A DNA stretch of 64,000 nt from Martinezella lusitana (GTDB lineage Bacteria; Pseudomonadota; Alphaproteobacteria; Rhizobiales; Rhizobiaceae): positions 62,001-126,000 of the forward strand of contig NZ_WUEY01000001.1 of assembly GCF_010668395.1 (NCBI RefSeq), given 5' to 3'. Made by a program: the position numbers and the translations under genes. Every line of letters starts with the position of its first letter. The first letter of the stretch is position 1. A model generated the notes under the pieces. That model searched no databases, was not told where the DNA came from, and saw nothing but the letters and a program-made list of their open reading frames with translations. Shown here in pieces: positions 44,149 through 52,257 of the stretch.

Positions 44149-46656
44149 TTACGTCGACGAGGACAGCTGCGCGATGGAAAGCAGCGTGTCGCCACTGATG
44201 CCGACTCCAGAGGAAGAGCCCGTGAGAATCGCAAGCGCGGGCGATGTCGAGGAGGTCGTGTTGTTCTCCATATCGTACATCGCCGAGAATCGCTGCAGCA
44301 GCTTGTTGACCTTGTCCGGATCCTGCAAGTCGCTGACATTGACGAAATTGCTCAGCATCTTCGCCTGGGTATCGACATCCATGTTGGAGATCGAGCTCGG
44401 CAGATTGTAGGTGGTCGTAATCACCTCATAAAGCGCCGCGTCGCCCATGATATCGTAGACCGAGTTGATATCGGGCGCCTTGCGCTGGAAGTAGAGCGCC
44501 AGACGTACGCCCGGATTGGTCTGCCCTTCCTGATCTTCCAGCGTCTGGTGCAGATAGAGGTCATTGGTCGCGGCGAGCGTGCCCTGGTTCTGTGCCGTGC
44601 CGAGCTTGCTGTCGGTGAGATTCCCATCGGTACCGAAATTGAAGGCTTCGACGATGCTTTTGAACTTGGCGCCGTCGTCCGTATTGATGAAGCTCTTCGG
44701 ATCGGAGGGATCGGACGCGAAGGCCTTCTTCAAGGTCGCGGTATCGACGCTTTTCGGATCGATGCCATTGGCCGTCAGGATGAAATTCGTGAGCTTGCTG
44801 TCGGCCAGCAGATCCGTGACGCTGGTCACGTTGGCGATGTTGGTCGCGAAGTAAGTGCCGGCATCCTTGGCATCGCTGGTTGCCTTGGTGAGTTCCGCGC
44901 CCGTCAGGCCGGTGGTGCTGCGGCTGGAGTATTGCGAGATATAGCTGTTGATCTGTGTCTGCGACAGGGACTGGACCGGAGCTTTGAGATTGCCGCTGCT
45001 GTCGAAGTTGAACGCCTTGGCAAGGTCGGTGAAGCGGGAATCCTTGAGCGAGCTGACATAGCTCTTCGGGTCGTACGGATCGCTTTCGAGGATCTTGGTG
45101 AGCTGGCTCTTCGTGACCTCGTTCGGTCCGATACCATAGGCGCGCAACGCCATCTGATAAAGTTCCGGCATGCTGTCGTTGGTGGTGCTGCTGTCGGCCG
45201 TGTTGCTCGCCATGAAATCCTTGATGGTCTTCACGTCGGCGAGGCGATTCTTGTAGTTGTTGACCGCATCGGTCGTCAGCGTCGACTGCGACGACTGGTA
45301 ATTGCTCATATAGGTCTTCGAGGCCGCGTCTATCTCGTCCTGGGACTGCGCCGTCTGGCCGGCGGCAAGCGTACCGTCCGATTGGAAATTGAACTGCGAA
45401 ACGACATTCGTCAGCCCGAAGATGGCGGCGGTCGTCGGATCACCGAAAGCGTTCTTGAAGACGATGGCAGGCGTCGTCGGGTCGATGCCGTAGGCCGTCT
45501 TGATGTAATCGAAAAGGCGCGGGTCCGAGGTCAGCTGGTCGGCGGACGTGATGGAGCCGATGTGGTTCTTGTAGTAGAGATCGTTGTCGCTCGCGCCGAC
45601 GCTCGTGATGAACGAGGGGACCGTCGAATTGTAGGCGCTCATCACGTCGGCCTGCTGGCCGAGGGTCTGCGGACCGCCGGGATAGTTGGCGGCATAGGCC
45701 GAGGTCGTGTCGCTCATCTGGCCCGACGTCTGCGCCTGCGAGCCCGACGCAACGGTGCCGTCGCTCTGGAAGTTGAACTGGGCCATGACGGCGGTCAACC
45801 CGTTCGAACTCGCGGTGCCCGCATCCTTTGCCGAGGCATCGAACTGGTCGGCGGTGATGTAGGACGGGATATTGTAGGCCGTCTTCACGTACTGGAACAG
45901 CTGCGGATCGGACGTGAGCTGATCGACCGAGGTGATCTTGCCGATATTGGCCTCGTAATAGGCCGTGTCGCTGTCCGGCGTCGATGTCTTGACCGTGCCG
46001 TCGGCATTGAAATTGAATTCCGCCACCAGCGCCTTGTCGGCAGCGCTGCCGTTCTGGTTGACATAGCTGTTGGGATCGTTCGGATCGCTCGTCAGCATCT
46101 GCTTGAGGATGGAGTTCGACGCATAGGTCGGATCGATGCCATAGGCCTGCAGCACATAGTTGCGCAGGCGCGTGTTGCCGAGGAGATCATCGACCGACTT
46201 CACGGAACTGATATTCTGGCTGTAGTAACTTGTCTCGGTCGCCGCAGCCGTCTCCTCATTCGTAAACGACTGCTGATAGAGCCCGATGAGATCGTCTTCC
46301 TGCGCGCCGGTTTGTGCCGTATTGGACGTACCCGCACCGAAATTGAACGCAGCAGCGAACTCCTTGTAGCGCGGATCGGTGAGTTTATTGGCAAAACTGC
46401 TGGAGTCGCTGAGGTCGCTGGTCAGGACCTGTTTCATAAAGGCCTTGGCATAGGTCATGTCCGAAAGCCCGTAGGCTTCCATGGCGTAACTGTATAGCTG
46501 ATAGTCATTCAGGAAGTCGTCGACATTGGTTACTTTGCCGATATTGGCATTGTAATAGTCGATCGCACGCTTGTTCTGCGCCTGTGAGGCCACCTGATTG
46601 AGCGAGGTCGCCATGTCCCTGGTTGCGACCGTATAACCAAGATAGGTGGAAATCAT
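44149..46656 (-). CDS. DUF1217 repeat protein
   Basis: An 835-residue protein made almost wholly of seven DUF1217-like units at about residues 33-108, 143-220, 232-300, 360-428, 467-555, 601-678 and 716-796. Each has a YYxxNIxxVxxVDDL-type start, a central AYGI motif and usually an AFNF or QFNF end. There is no classical signal peptide, and cysteine is absent. DUF1217 proteins in Rhizobiales occur near flagellar genes and may be exported with flagella, but no flagellar gene is here. The last unit has the most divergent end. The protein is Asp/Ser/Thr-rich and acidic, as in secreted surface proteins. The start has TTGGGATTCTGCTG upstream. Confidence 0.82.
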   Translation of the reverse strand: MISTYLGYTVATRDMATSLNQVASQAQNKRAIDYYNANIGKVTNVDDFLNDYQLYSYAMEAYGLSDMTYAKAFMKQVLTSDLSDSSSFANKLTDPRYKEFAAAFNFGAGTSNTAQTGAQEDDLIGLYQQSFTNEETAAATETSYYSQNISSVKSVDDLLGNTRLRNYVLQAYGIDPTYASNSILKQMLTSDPNDPNSYVNQNGSAADKALVAEFNFNADGTVKTSTPDSDTAYYEANIGKITSVDQLTSDPQLFQYVKTAYNIPSYITADQFDASAKDAGTASSNGLTAVMAQFNFQSDGTVASGSQAQTSGQMSDTTSAYAANYPGGPQTLGQQADVMSAYNSTVPSFITSVGASDNDLYYKNHIGSITSADQLTSDPRLFDYIKTAYGIDPTTPAIVFKNAFGDPTTAAIFGLTNVVSQFNFQSDGTLAAGQTAQSQDEIDAASKTYMSNYQSSQSTLTTDAVNNYKNRLADVKTIKDFMASNTADSSTTNDSMPELYQMALRAYGIGPNEVTKSQLTKILESDPYDPKSYVSSLKDSRFTDLAKAFNFDSSGNLKAPVQSLSQTQINSYISQYSSRSTTGLTGAELTKATSDAKDAGTYFATNIANVTSVTDLLADSKLTNFILTANGIDPKSVDTATLKKAFASDPSDPKSFINTDDGAKFKSIVEAFNFGTDGNLTDSKLGTAQNQGTLAATNDLYLHQTLEDQEGQTNPGVRLALYFQRKAPDINSVYDIMGDAALYEVITTTYNLPSSISNMDVDTQAKMLSNFVNVSDLQDPDKVNKLLQRFSAMYDMENNTTSSTSPALAILTGSSSGVGISGDTLLSIAQLSSST

Positions 46657-46891
46657 CAGCAGAATCCCAATAGATCTCTAATAAAGGGGGGCGAATCTAT
46701 TCGTTATTATTCCATACAAACCTTACCCGAGACTTACATGGACTCTCCCTATGCGTGTACTATATTGAGGCACCACCCTGCCCTGCATTCACTTTATGGA
46801 AACCCTGATGCAAGCGACTTTGCTAACCATTTGAGGACGCAAAGTTTTCTTAACCTCGATTTTTAAGCTGTCTGGAAGGGACGGCGCCTAA

Positions 46892-46968
46892 TCTGCCCAA
46901 CAACGAGAGGACAAAAGTTCTCCGAGAGAAGACCGGAACAACGGGCTCTCAGGTAAAGCAAGGGTAGA
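46892..46968 (+). ncRNA. Structured 5' leader RNA of the DUF6101 gene, glycine-aptamer-like
   Basis: The leader folds by eye into a closed junction. P1 is TCTGCCC (46892-46898) with GGGTAGA (46962-46968), one G-U pair. P2 is GAGAG (46905-46909) with CTCTC (46946-46950). A TTCTC-CGA-GAGAA hairpin lies at 46918-46930, and CCG/CGG brackets a GAACAA loop (46933-46944). The CTCTCAGGTAAAGCAAGG strand resembles the 3' core of glycine riboswitches, but the GAAGG loop is missing. The Shine-Dalgarno AAGGG (46960-46964) overlaps the 3' strand of P1. The rest of 46657-46975 holds promoter DNA for the divergent DUF1217 gene and no other gene. Confidence 0.45.
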
Positions 46969-46975
46969 GAAATCG

Positions 46976-47542
46976 ATGACAAATACCGTCCTTAAGCCCG
47001 ATTGGGCTGGAACCACACTGCGGCTCGATCCGGCGCGCTTTCCGCAACAGGTCAGCTACGCCATGCGAGGTGCTGTAGGTGATGTCACCATTACGATCGA
47101 CGAGCGCGGCGCGGTGCTGCGCAAGATCCTGCCGTCCAGCGGCCTGCCGCTGTCCGTCGCCTTGCCGAAACGGGCTTTCCAGGGCGTTGCCGCCCGTGCC
47201 ATCGACCATGGCGACGGCGAAGTGACCGTCACTCTGGAGCTGCATCACTCCGATCCGGATCTCTGCATCCCCCTCCTCGTCGCTCACGACCTGAGCGACA
47301 TCGCCGCCGACTGGCGCTCCTGGTCGGAAGCCTTCCGCATCCCCATGCTGATGATCGAGGCCGACGGCGTCGCCCGCCCGCTCGAAGAGCATCTCGGCGG
47401 CGTCCGCTCGCAGGACAGCCAGCCGCGTCGCCGCCACTCCTATTTCGCCGACCGCCGTCCACGCTTCCTCGTGCGCCGCTCTACCGGCAAGCTTGGCGTG
47501 AAGATGAAGATCGCAGGCCGCGAGATCATCGCGCGGCATTGA
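46976..47542 (+). CDS. DUF6101 family protein
   Basis: A 188-residue cytoplasmic protein conserved in Rhizobiales (from memory, DUF6101). Conserved blocks are GDVTITIDERGAVLRKILPSSGLPLS, FQGVAARAIDHGDGEVTVTLELHH and the basic C-terminus RRRHSYFADRRPRFLVRRSTGKLG. A PilZ-like or beta-rich core is possible but not proven. No catalytic motif is seen. The start is ATG 46976. The gene is preceded by a structured leader that could control its translation. A hairpin follows its stop. Confidence 0.65.
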   Translation: MTNTVLKPDWAGTTLRLDPARFPQQVSYAMRGAVGDVTITIDERGAVLRKILPSSGLPLSVALPKRAFQGVAARAIDHGDGEVTVTLELHHSDPDLCIPLLVAHDLSDIAADWRSWSEAFRIPMLMIEADGVARPLEEHLGGVRSQDSQPRRRHSYFADRRPRFLVRRSTGKLGVKMKIAGREIIARH

Positions 47543-47577
47543 GCCATAGCGGTTCAGAAACCGAATATCTTCAAGAA

Positions 47578-47613
47578 CCGGCCGCGGGAGATGCGCTCCT
47601 GCGGCCGGATTTT
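47578..47613 (+). terminator. Rho-independent terminator of the DUF6101 gene
   Basis: CCGGCCGC-GGGAG and CTCCT-GCGGCCGG form a long stem with a small loop, followed by ATTTT on the plus strand. It ends 35 bases past the DUF6101 stop and overlaps the convergent acetyltransferase end. Confidence 0.8.
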
Positions 47614-48067
47614 ATGATTTCAGCGAACGCTGCATGATGATCGTTCGCTCGTCGCCGTGAAAGCTGTCGCCGACACCATTGAAACCGAGCGCCTCGTAGA
47701 AGGCCTGGGCGGTGATGGACGACGGCACGGATAAAATGGCAATGCCACCCGCGATAGCCGCCTGCTCGATTGCCGCCATGAGGCGGGCGCCGATGCCGCG
47801 CCTTTGCGCGGCGGGAGCGACGAACACCATACGCACGACGGCTCCGTCGAGACTGGCCGTACCGACGATGTGTCCGCCATCGACCGCCACGAAGACCGTG
47901 CGGCTGTCCAGGAGCTTGCGCACGGCCGCAGGACCGAAACTTTCGGCAACGCGCGCGATGATATCGGCGGAATAGTCCCGGGCGTTGGTCTCGCGGAGTG
48001 CCGAGAGAATAACGGCGCTGATTGCTTCGGCGTCGGCCTCGGATGCCCGGCGGATTTCACAGGTCAT
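47612..48067 (-). CDS. GNAT family N-acetyltransferase
   Basis: A 151-residue acetyltransferase. The acetyl-CoA loop is APAAQRRGIGARLMAAIE, and FYEALGFNGVG completes the GNAT fold. Its substrate is unknown. ATG 48067 (MTCEIRRASEADAEAI) is preceded by AGGGAGACCTC, and the long upstream extension in the open frame is not coding. Its stop lies at the foot of the DUF6101 terminator. It is 41 bases behind ubiA on the same strand and may share its transcript. Confidence 0.82.
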   Translation of the reverse strand: MTCEIRRASEADAEAISAVILSALRETNARDYSADIIARVAESFGPAAVRKLLDSRTVFVAVDGGHIVGTASLDGAVVRMVFVAPAAQRRGIGARLMAAIEQAAIAGGIAILSVPSSITAQAFYEALGFNGVGDSFHGDERTIIMQRSLKS

Positions 48068-48108
48068 GAGGTCTCCCTGAGAACCGCGTCCTGCGACGCC
48101 TCCTCCCC

Positions 48109-49071
48109 TTACGGAACGAGGAACAGGAACGACAGGAAGAGACCGGCGAAGATAATCAACCCGACCCGGTTGTTCGACTTGAACAAAGCAAGGCACTGCT
48201 CGCCATCGTTGATGTCGAGCACGGCGATCTGATAGGCAAACATGCCGCCGGCGACGATCAGGCCGACATAAGCGAGCCAGCTCGTTCCGGCGAGCGCGAA
48301 GGACACCAGCATCAAAAGCAGCGTCGCGCCATAAAGCCCGATCAGCCAGAGGCGTGTCTGGTCGCCGAAAAGCCGGGCGGTCGAACGCACGCCGATCAGC
48401 TCATCGTCTTCCTTGTCCTGATGCGCGTAGATCGTGTCGTAACCGATGGTCCAGAGGATGGCGGCGAGATAGAGCACGATCGAGGCGAGCGACAGGCTGC
48501 CGAAGAGCCCGGCCCAGCCCATCAGGGCACCCCAGGAAAAGGCAAGCCCGAGGAAGAACTGCGGCCAGTCGGTAAAGCGCTTTGCAAAGGGATAGAGCGC
48601 GACGATGGCGAGAGACAGGACACCGAGGACGACGGCGAACCAGTTGAACTGCAGCAGGACCAGGAGACCGACCAGAGCCTGGAGCGCGATGAATATCTTG
48701 GCCTGCTTGCGCGTCACGCGGCCGGACGGCAGGGGGCGCGAACGCGTGCGCGCCACGGACATGTCGATATCGTGGTCGACCAGATCGTTATAGGTGCAGC
48801 CGGCGCCGCGCATGGCGACCGCGCCGACGAAATAAAGGACGAGATGGTAGATCACCACGAAGCCCGGCGAGCCTCGGCCCATGGCGACGGAGGCATTGGC
48901 CGCAAGCGCGACCGACCAGAAGCATGGCCACATCAGGAGCTGCCAGCCGATCGGCCTGTCCCAGCGCGCGAGCTGAGCATATGGCCACAGCGTCGGTGGC
49001 AGGACGCGATAGACCCAGTTGCCGGACGGCGCGTCAGCGACGCGCCCATTGATGTCGCCTGTCTTTTGCAT
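48109..49071 (-). CDS. ubiA: 4-hydroxybenzoate octaprenyltransferase
   Basis: UbiA attaches the polyprenyl tail to 4-hydroxybenzoate in ubiquinone synthesis, in the inner membrane. It has about 320 residues and eight to nine hydrophobic helices. The prenyl-diphosphate motifs are NDLVDHDID (NDxxDxxxD) and YAHQDKEDD (DxxxD), with a conserved GYDTIYA. The start is ATG 49071 (MQKTGDINGRV). An earlier TTG at 49107 has no advantage, and the ribosome site is weak in both cases. Confidence 0.93.
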   Translation of the reverse strand: MQKTGDINGRVADAPSGNWVYRVLPPTLWPYAQLARWDRPIGWQLLMWPCFWSVALAANASVAMGRGSPGFVVIYHLVLYFVGAVAMRGAGCTYNDLVDHDIDMSVARTRSRPLPSGRVTRKQAKIFIALQALVGLLVLLQFNWFAVVLGVLSLAIVALYPFAKRFTDWPQFFLGLAFSWGALMGWAGLFGSLSLASIVLYLAAILWTIGYDTIYAHQDKEDDELIGVRSTARLFGDQTRLWLIGLYGATLLLMLVSFALAGTSWLAYVGLIVAGGMFAYQIAVLDINDGEQCLALFKSNNRVGLIIFAGLFLSFLFLVP

Positions 49072-49128
49072 AGGCGAGTAGTAGTGACATCCGGCGGGGA
49101 AGGTCAAGCGGCGGGCTTGGAGTCGGAT

Positions 49129-49155
49129 GATTTTGGGCCGAAACGGCCCAAAATC
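49129..49155. repeat. 27-bp perfect palindrome upstream of ubiA
   Basis: GATTTTGGGCCG-AAA-CGGCCCAAAATC. It lies 58 bases before the ubiA start and upstream of it on the minus strand. Flanking CGGAT and ATCCG extend the dyad. It may be a terminator for neither gene, since it lies between a divergent-like ubiA start and the convergent MipA stop region. Confidence 0.6.
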
Positions 49156-49181
49156 TGAATCCGCCCTAAAATCAAGGAATT

Positions 49182-49233
49182 AGAGCATGATGTCGTCCGA
49201 AAGCCGCTCAAGCGCTTTTCGGCATCATGCTCT
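49182..49233. repeat. Common rhizobial AGAGCATGATG palindrome
   Basis: AGAGCATGATG at one end and CATCATGCTCT at the other are inverted repeats. Inner GTCCGAAAGCCGC and GCGCTTTTCGGC also pair partly. The sequence form is one of the most frequent intergenic repeats of Rhizobium. It sits 16 bases beyond the MipA stop and may terminate it. Confidence 0.75.
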
Positions 49234-49248
49234 GGCCCCGCTCATTTC

Positions 49249-50058
49249 TCAGTTCATCGTGAAATTGAACTTGTAGCTGGCGGAAACGCCGATCAGGAGC
49301 TGATTGCGGTCGCCACGCTCGCGCACCAGGCTGCTGTCGGCGGCGGGACCGGTGAGCCGCGTATATTCCAGGAAGGTGCTCGTGGTCCAGTTCTCCGATG
49401 CCTTCCAGGTCAGTGCGCCGCCGACGCCGACGGATTTGATGCCGCCGCCCGGATTGTAGCGGCTGAGGCCGGAGGCTGCCGATTCGCGCGCATTGACGCC
49501 GTAATAGGTGTTGAAATAGTCGTTGCTGGCCATCGTCATGCGCGGGCCGCCGGACAGGCGCAGCTCAGGGGTGATATCGGTAAAGGCATCGACGGCGGCA
49601 TCGGCGACGATGCCGCTATGGGCGCGAATGCCCTGGCGCAGTTCGACGCGGGCGCGCAGCCAGTCCGTCGGATAGGCCTCGGCAAAACCACCGGCTTCGG
49701 CACCCCACTTGACCTTCTTCAGGCCCTTCAGCTCGTGGCCATCGCTGCTGTCGCGGCTCGGCACGAACTTGCCGACGATACCGATGCGGAAGGCATCGCT
49801 CTCGATCAAGGCGAAGGACGGATTGTCGTTGCGCGAAGAAAAGCGCGGACCGGGACCCTGCCGGCCGATGGAGACCAGCGGCGACCATTGCAGCTTGTTG
49901 TGCTTGCCGCCTTCGAACTTCGGCGCGGAGAAACCGGCCGCACCGACGCTTAGATACCAGTTGCCCGACCAGAAATACTGGCCGTCCCCGGCAGAGGCCA
50001 CGCTGGCGGAGGCGACAAGAAGACCGGCGGTGAAGAAGAGACGCGACTTTGCAAACAC
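49249..50058 (-). CDS. MipA/OmpV family outer-membrane protein
   Basis: A protein of about 269 residues with a signal peptide (LFFTAGLLVASASVASAG) and alternating beta-strand segments. The ending GDRNQLLIGVSASYKFNFTMN is a beta-barrel end. MipA in E. coli bridges MltA and PBP1B; OmpV proteins are barrels. Relatives here are likely OmpV-like porins. A GTG start at 50058 is favoured by GGAG seven bases upstream; the ORF extends 13 codons further without support. Confidence 0.8.
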   Translation of the reverse strand: MFAKSRLFFTAGLLVASASVASAGDGQYFWSGNWYLSVGAAGFSAPKFEGGKHNKLQWSPLVSIGRQGPGPRFSSRNDNPSFALIESDAFRIGIVGKFVPSRDSSDGHELKGLKKVKWGAEAGGFAEAYPTDWLRARVELRQGIRAHSGIVADAAVDAFTDITPELRLSGGPRMTMASNDYFNTYYGVNARESAASGLSRYNPGGGIKSVGVGGALTWKASENWTTSTFLEYTRLTGPAADSSLVRERGDRNQLLIGVSASYKFNFTMN

Positions 50059-50329
50059 AATGCAACTCCATGATACGCAATACAAAGGGCCATTCACGCG
50101 GCCCTAGAGTTGGCTCAAACTATGCGGATCGCGTTACCGCTCTCTTAACCAAAAGACGCTGAATCCGATAAGAACGTCAAATTCAGGTTGCACCGGTAAA
50201 CGCCGTTGGAGATGCGCCAATCTGTCGCGGTGATTTCATGGCCGGTTAGGTTACTCAATCACAGGTAATGGCGCGGACCTACCTTCATCCGCCATTTTCG
50301 CAGCCCCCGATTTTCAAAAAGAGAACCGA

Positions 50330-50764
50330 ATGAAGACCATATCCCTGATGTCCTTAGGTCTGATCCTTGGCGCCGGCCTGGCGCTTTCCGGCTGCGTCAG
50401 CGCCCCGCTCGGCGGAGCCAAGCAAAGCCAGTTTTCCGGCCGCATTGCGCCAGGCAAGAAAACCAAGATTACCAGCGCATCTCTTGTGAAACAGGACTGC
50501 ACCTTTGCCGGGTTCCCCTATACGGGGGTCGTCAAGCCGCCTGCGCATGGCAAGGTCGATATCGAGCATGGTCCCGTCGTCGCCAAATTTTCGAAGGACA
50601 GCACAGCCTATCTGTGTACGGGCAAGACGGTTCAGGGAAACAATATCTTCTACACGCCGAACCCCGGTTTCGCCGGCACCGATCAATTCACCATACGTCT
50701 GACGGGGCTGCACACCGACGGCACCGTGCAGGACGGCACATTCATCGTCCACGTCGGAAAATAG
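50330..50764 (+). CDS. Predicted lipoprotein of unknown function
   Basis: A 144-residue lipoprotein. The signal peptide ends in LSGC (lipobox, C22). The mature part holds two more cysteines (KQDCTFAG and AYLCTGK) and a probable Ig-like beta-sandwich end (NPGFAGTDQFTIRLTG...GTFIVHVGK). No catalytic motif is seen. The C-terminal pattern resembles bacterial Ig-like / cadherin-type domains. It is monocistronic, with 230 bases to the divergent MipA start. Confidence 0.65.
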   Translation: MKTISLMSLGLILGAGLALSGCVSAPLGGAKQSQFSGRIAPGKKTKITSASLVKQDCTFAGFPYTGVVKPPAHGKVDIEHGPVVAKFSKDSTAYLCTGKTVQGNNIFYTPNPGFAGTDQFTIRLTGLHTDGTVQDGTFIVHVGK

Positions 50765-50794
50765 CCTGCGGCCGCACGGCAGAGCATGAACGGA

Positions 50795-50828
50795 AACGCC
50801 GGACCATGGGCTTCCACGGTCCGGCGTT
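50795..50828. terminator. Bidirectional hairpin between lipoprotein and cfa genes
   Basis: AACGCCGGACC and GGTCCGGCGTT form a perfect 11-bp stem around a 12-base loop. It lies between the two convergent stops. T-runs are absent. Confidence 0.6.
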
Positions 50829-50852
50829 GTCAAACGACGATAAGAGCGAGGC

Positions 50853-52112
50853 TTAGAACGTCACCTTCTCCAGAGGCGCGCGCCCTGCCTCGAACTCCTT
50901 CAGCTTCGCTTCGCGCTCGGCGATGTAGTTGCGGTTGTCCGGCACGGCGAACTGGTTCTTGGTGATCTGGAGCTGCATGATGAACAGTTCGTCCCAGCGG
51001 AAGCCCATTTCGGAACCGGCAAGATAGAACTCCCACATGCGGAAGAACTTCTCGTCGTAGAGCGCGACGGCATCGGCCTTTCGCGCCACGAAACGGTTGC
51101 GCCAGTGCCGCAGCGTGTAGGCGTAATGCATCGGCAGGGTTTCGACGTCCCTGGTGAGCAAGCCAGCCTTTTCCAGCGGCGGCGTGGTCTCGCCGATCGA
51201 GGGGATGTATCCGCCCGGAAAAATATACTTCTCGATGAAGGCGTTGGTAGCGTAGCTCGGCTTCGGACGGGCGATGGAATGCAGCAGCATGACGCCGTTG
51301 TCGTCGAGCAGCTCCGAAACCTTGTGGAAGAACTTGCCGTAATCGCCGATGCCGACATGCTCGAACATGCCGACGGAGACGATGCGGTCGAACTTCCTGC
51401 CGGTCATGTAGCGATAGTCCTGCAGCTCGAAACGGACGCGATCGGACAGGCCGCGCTTGGCGGCCCGCTCCCGCGAGACCTTGAGCTGTTCTTCGCTGAG
51501 GGTGATGCCGGTGACGTCGAGGCCGGGATAGGCTTCGGCGAGATACATGGCCATGCCGCCCCAGCCGGAGCCGATTTCCAGCACTCTCTGCCCAGGCTCG
51601 ACCAGCAGCTTTGCGGCGATGTGGCGCTTCTTGGCCACCTGCGCATCGTACAGGCTGATGCCGGGCGGGTTGAAGTAGGCGCAGGAATACTGCCAGTCCT
51701 CATCGAGGAAGAGATCGAAGAGCTTCGCCGACAGGTCGTAGTGGTGCGCAACATTGTATTTGTTGCGGTTGATCGGCGAGCGGCTCTTGATCTGCTGCCA
51801 GGCGATGCGGCCGATCAGCAGCGCCGCCATGCGGAAATCGAAAATCTCATTGGTGGTATTCTGCTTCACCAGCGAGAGGAATTCGTAGATATCCCCCTGC
51901 TCCAGGATGAAGCGGCCCTCCATGTACATTTCACCGAGCTTGAGCGTCGGATCCCGCGCGACGGCATCTTCCGCCTGCTGATCGGCAAAGCGGACAGCCA
52001 CCGTCTCGCCGGTTCCGTCGCCGACCACATGGGTCTCGCCGGATGCGAGCGTAAGCTTGAGTGAACCTTTACGGATGATTTTCTTGACGAGAGGAAAAAG
52101 TGTCGACGCCAT
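50853..52112 (-). CDS. cfa: Cyclopropane-fatty-acyl-phospholipid synthase family protein
   Basis: Cfa methylates the cis double bond of membrane phospholipid acyl chains with SAM, giving cyclopropane rings that stiffen membranes in stress and stationary phase. The 419-residue protein has an N-terminal lipid-binding region, then YSCAYF (142-147), the SAM motif VLEIGSGWGG (177-186) and FDRIVSVGMFEHVG. The end is FELDWIELRH-like but divergent. Rhizobia usually carry more than one Cfa, so the exact paralogue is unknown. The upstream 52200-52226 palindrome may belong to the tex end or to cfa control. Confidence 0.9.
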   Translation of the reverse strand: MASTLFPLVKKIIRKGSLKLTLASGETHVVGDGTGETVAVRFADQQAEDAVARDPTLKLGEMYMEGRFILEQGDIYEFLSLVKQNTTNEIFDFRMAALLIGRIAWQQIKSRSPINRNKYNVAHHYDLSAKLFDLFLDEDWQYSCAYFNPPGISLYDAQVAKKRHIAAKLLVEPGQRVLEIGSGWGGMAMYLAEAYPGLDVTGITLSEEQLKVSRERAAKRGLSDRVRFELQDYRYMTGRKFDRIVSVGMFEHVGIGDYGKFFHKVSELLDDNGVMLLHSIARPKPSYATNAFIEKYIFPGGYIPSIGETTPPLEKAGLLTRDVETLPMHYAYTLRHWRNRFVARKADAVALYDEKFFRMWEFYLAGSEMGFRWDELFIMQLQITKNQFAVPDNRNYIAEREAKLKEFEAGRAPLEKVTF

Positions 52113-52199
52113 GGACGCCCCGAATGTTATGACATGACATTAAGGCAGACTTTAGCGCCTCAGAGCCTTGTGGCAAGCTCACCTTTCCTCAGTCATTGG

Positions 52200-52226
52200 C
52201 ACTCTGGCAACAACTCTGCCAGAGTG
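52200..52226. repeat. 10-bp inverted repeat between tex and cfa
   Basis: CACTCTGGCA and TGCCAGAGTG are perfect arms with a 7-base loop (ACAACTC). It lies 31 bases past the tex stop and 88 before the cfa start. It resembles an operator dyad more than a terminator, since no T-run follows. Confidence 0.5.
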
Positions 52227-52257
52227 TGACATTCTTGCATAAAGTTCCGCTAAGTCC

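Noticed and set aside
43366..46497. Large plus-strand open frame of 1043 residues over ftsK and the DUF1217 gene
   Set aside because: It crosses two real minus-strand genes. Composition is His/Arg/Gly-rich without a domain, and the minus-strand proteins have clear motifs.
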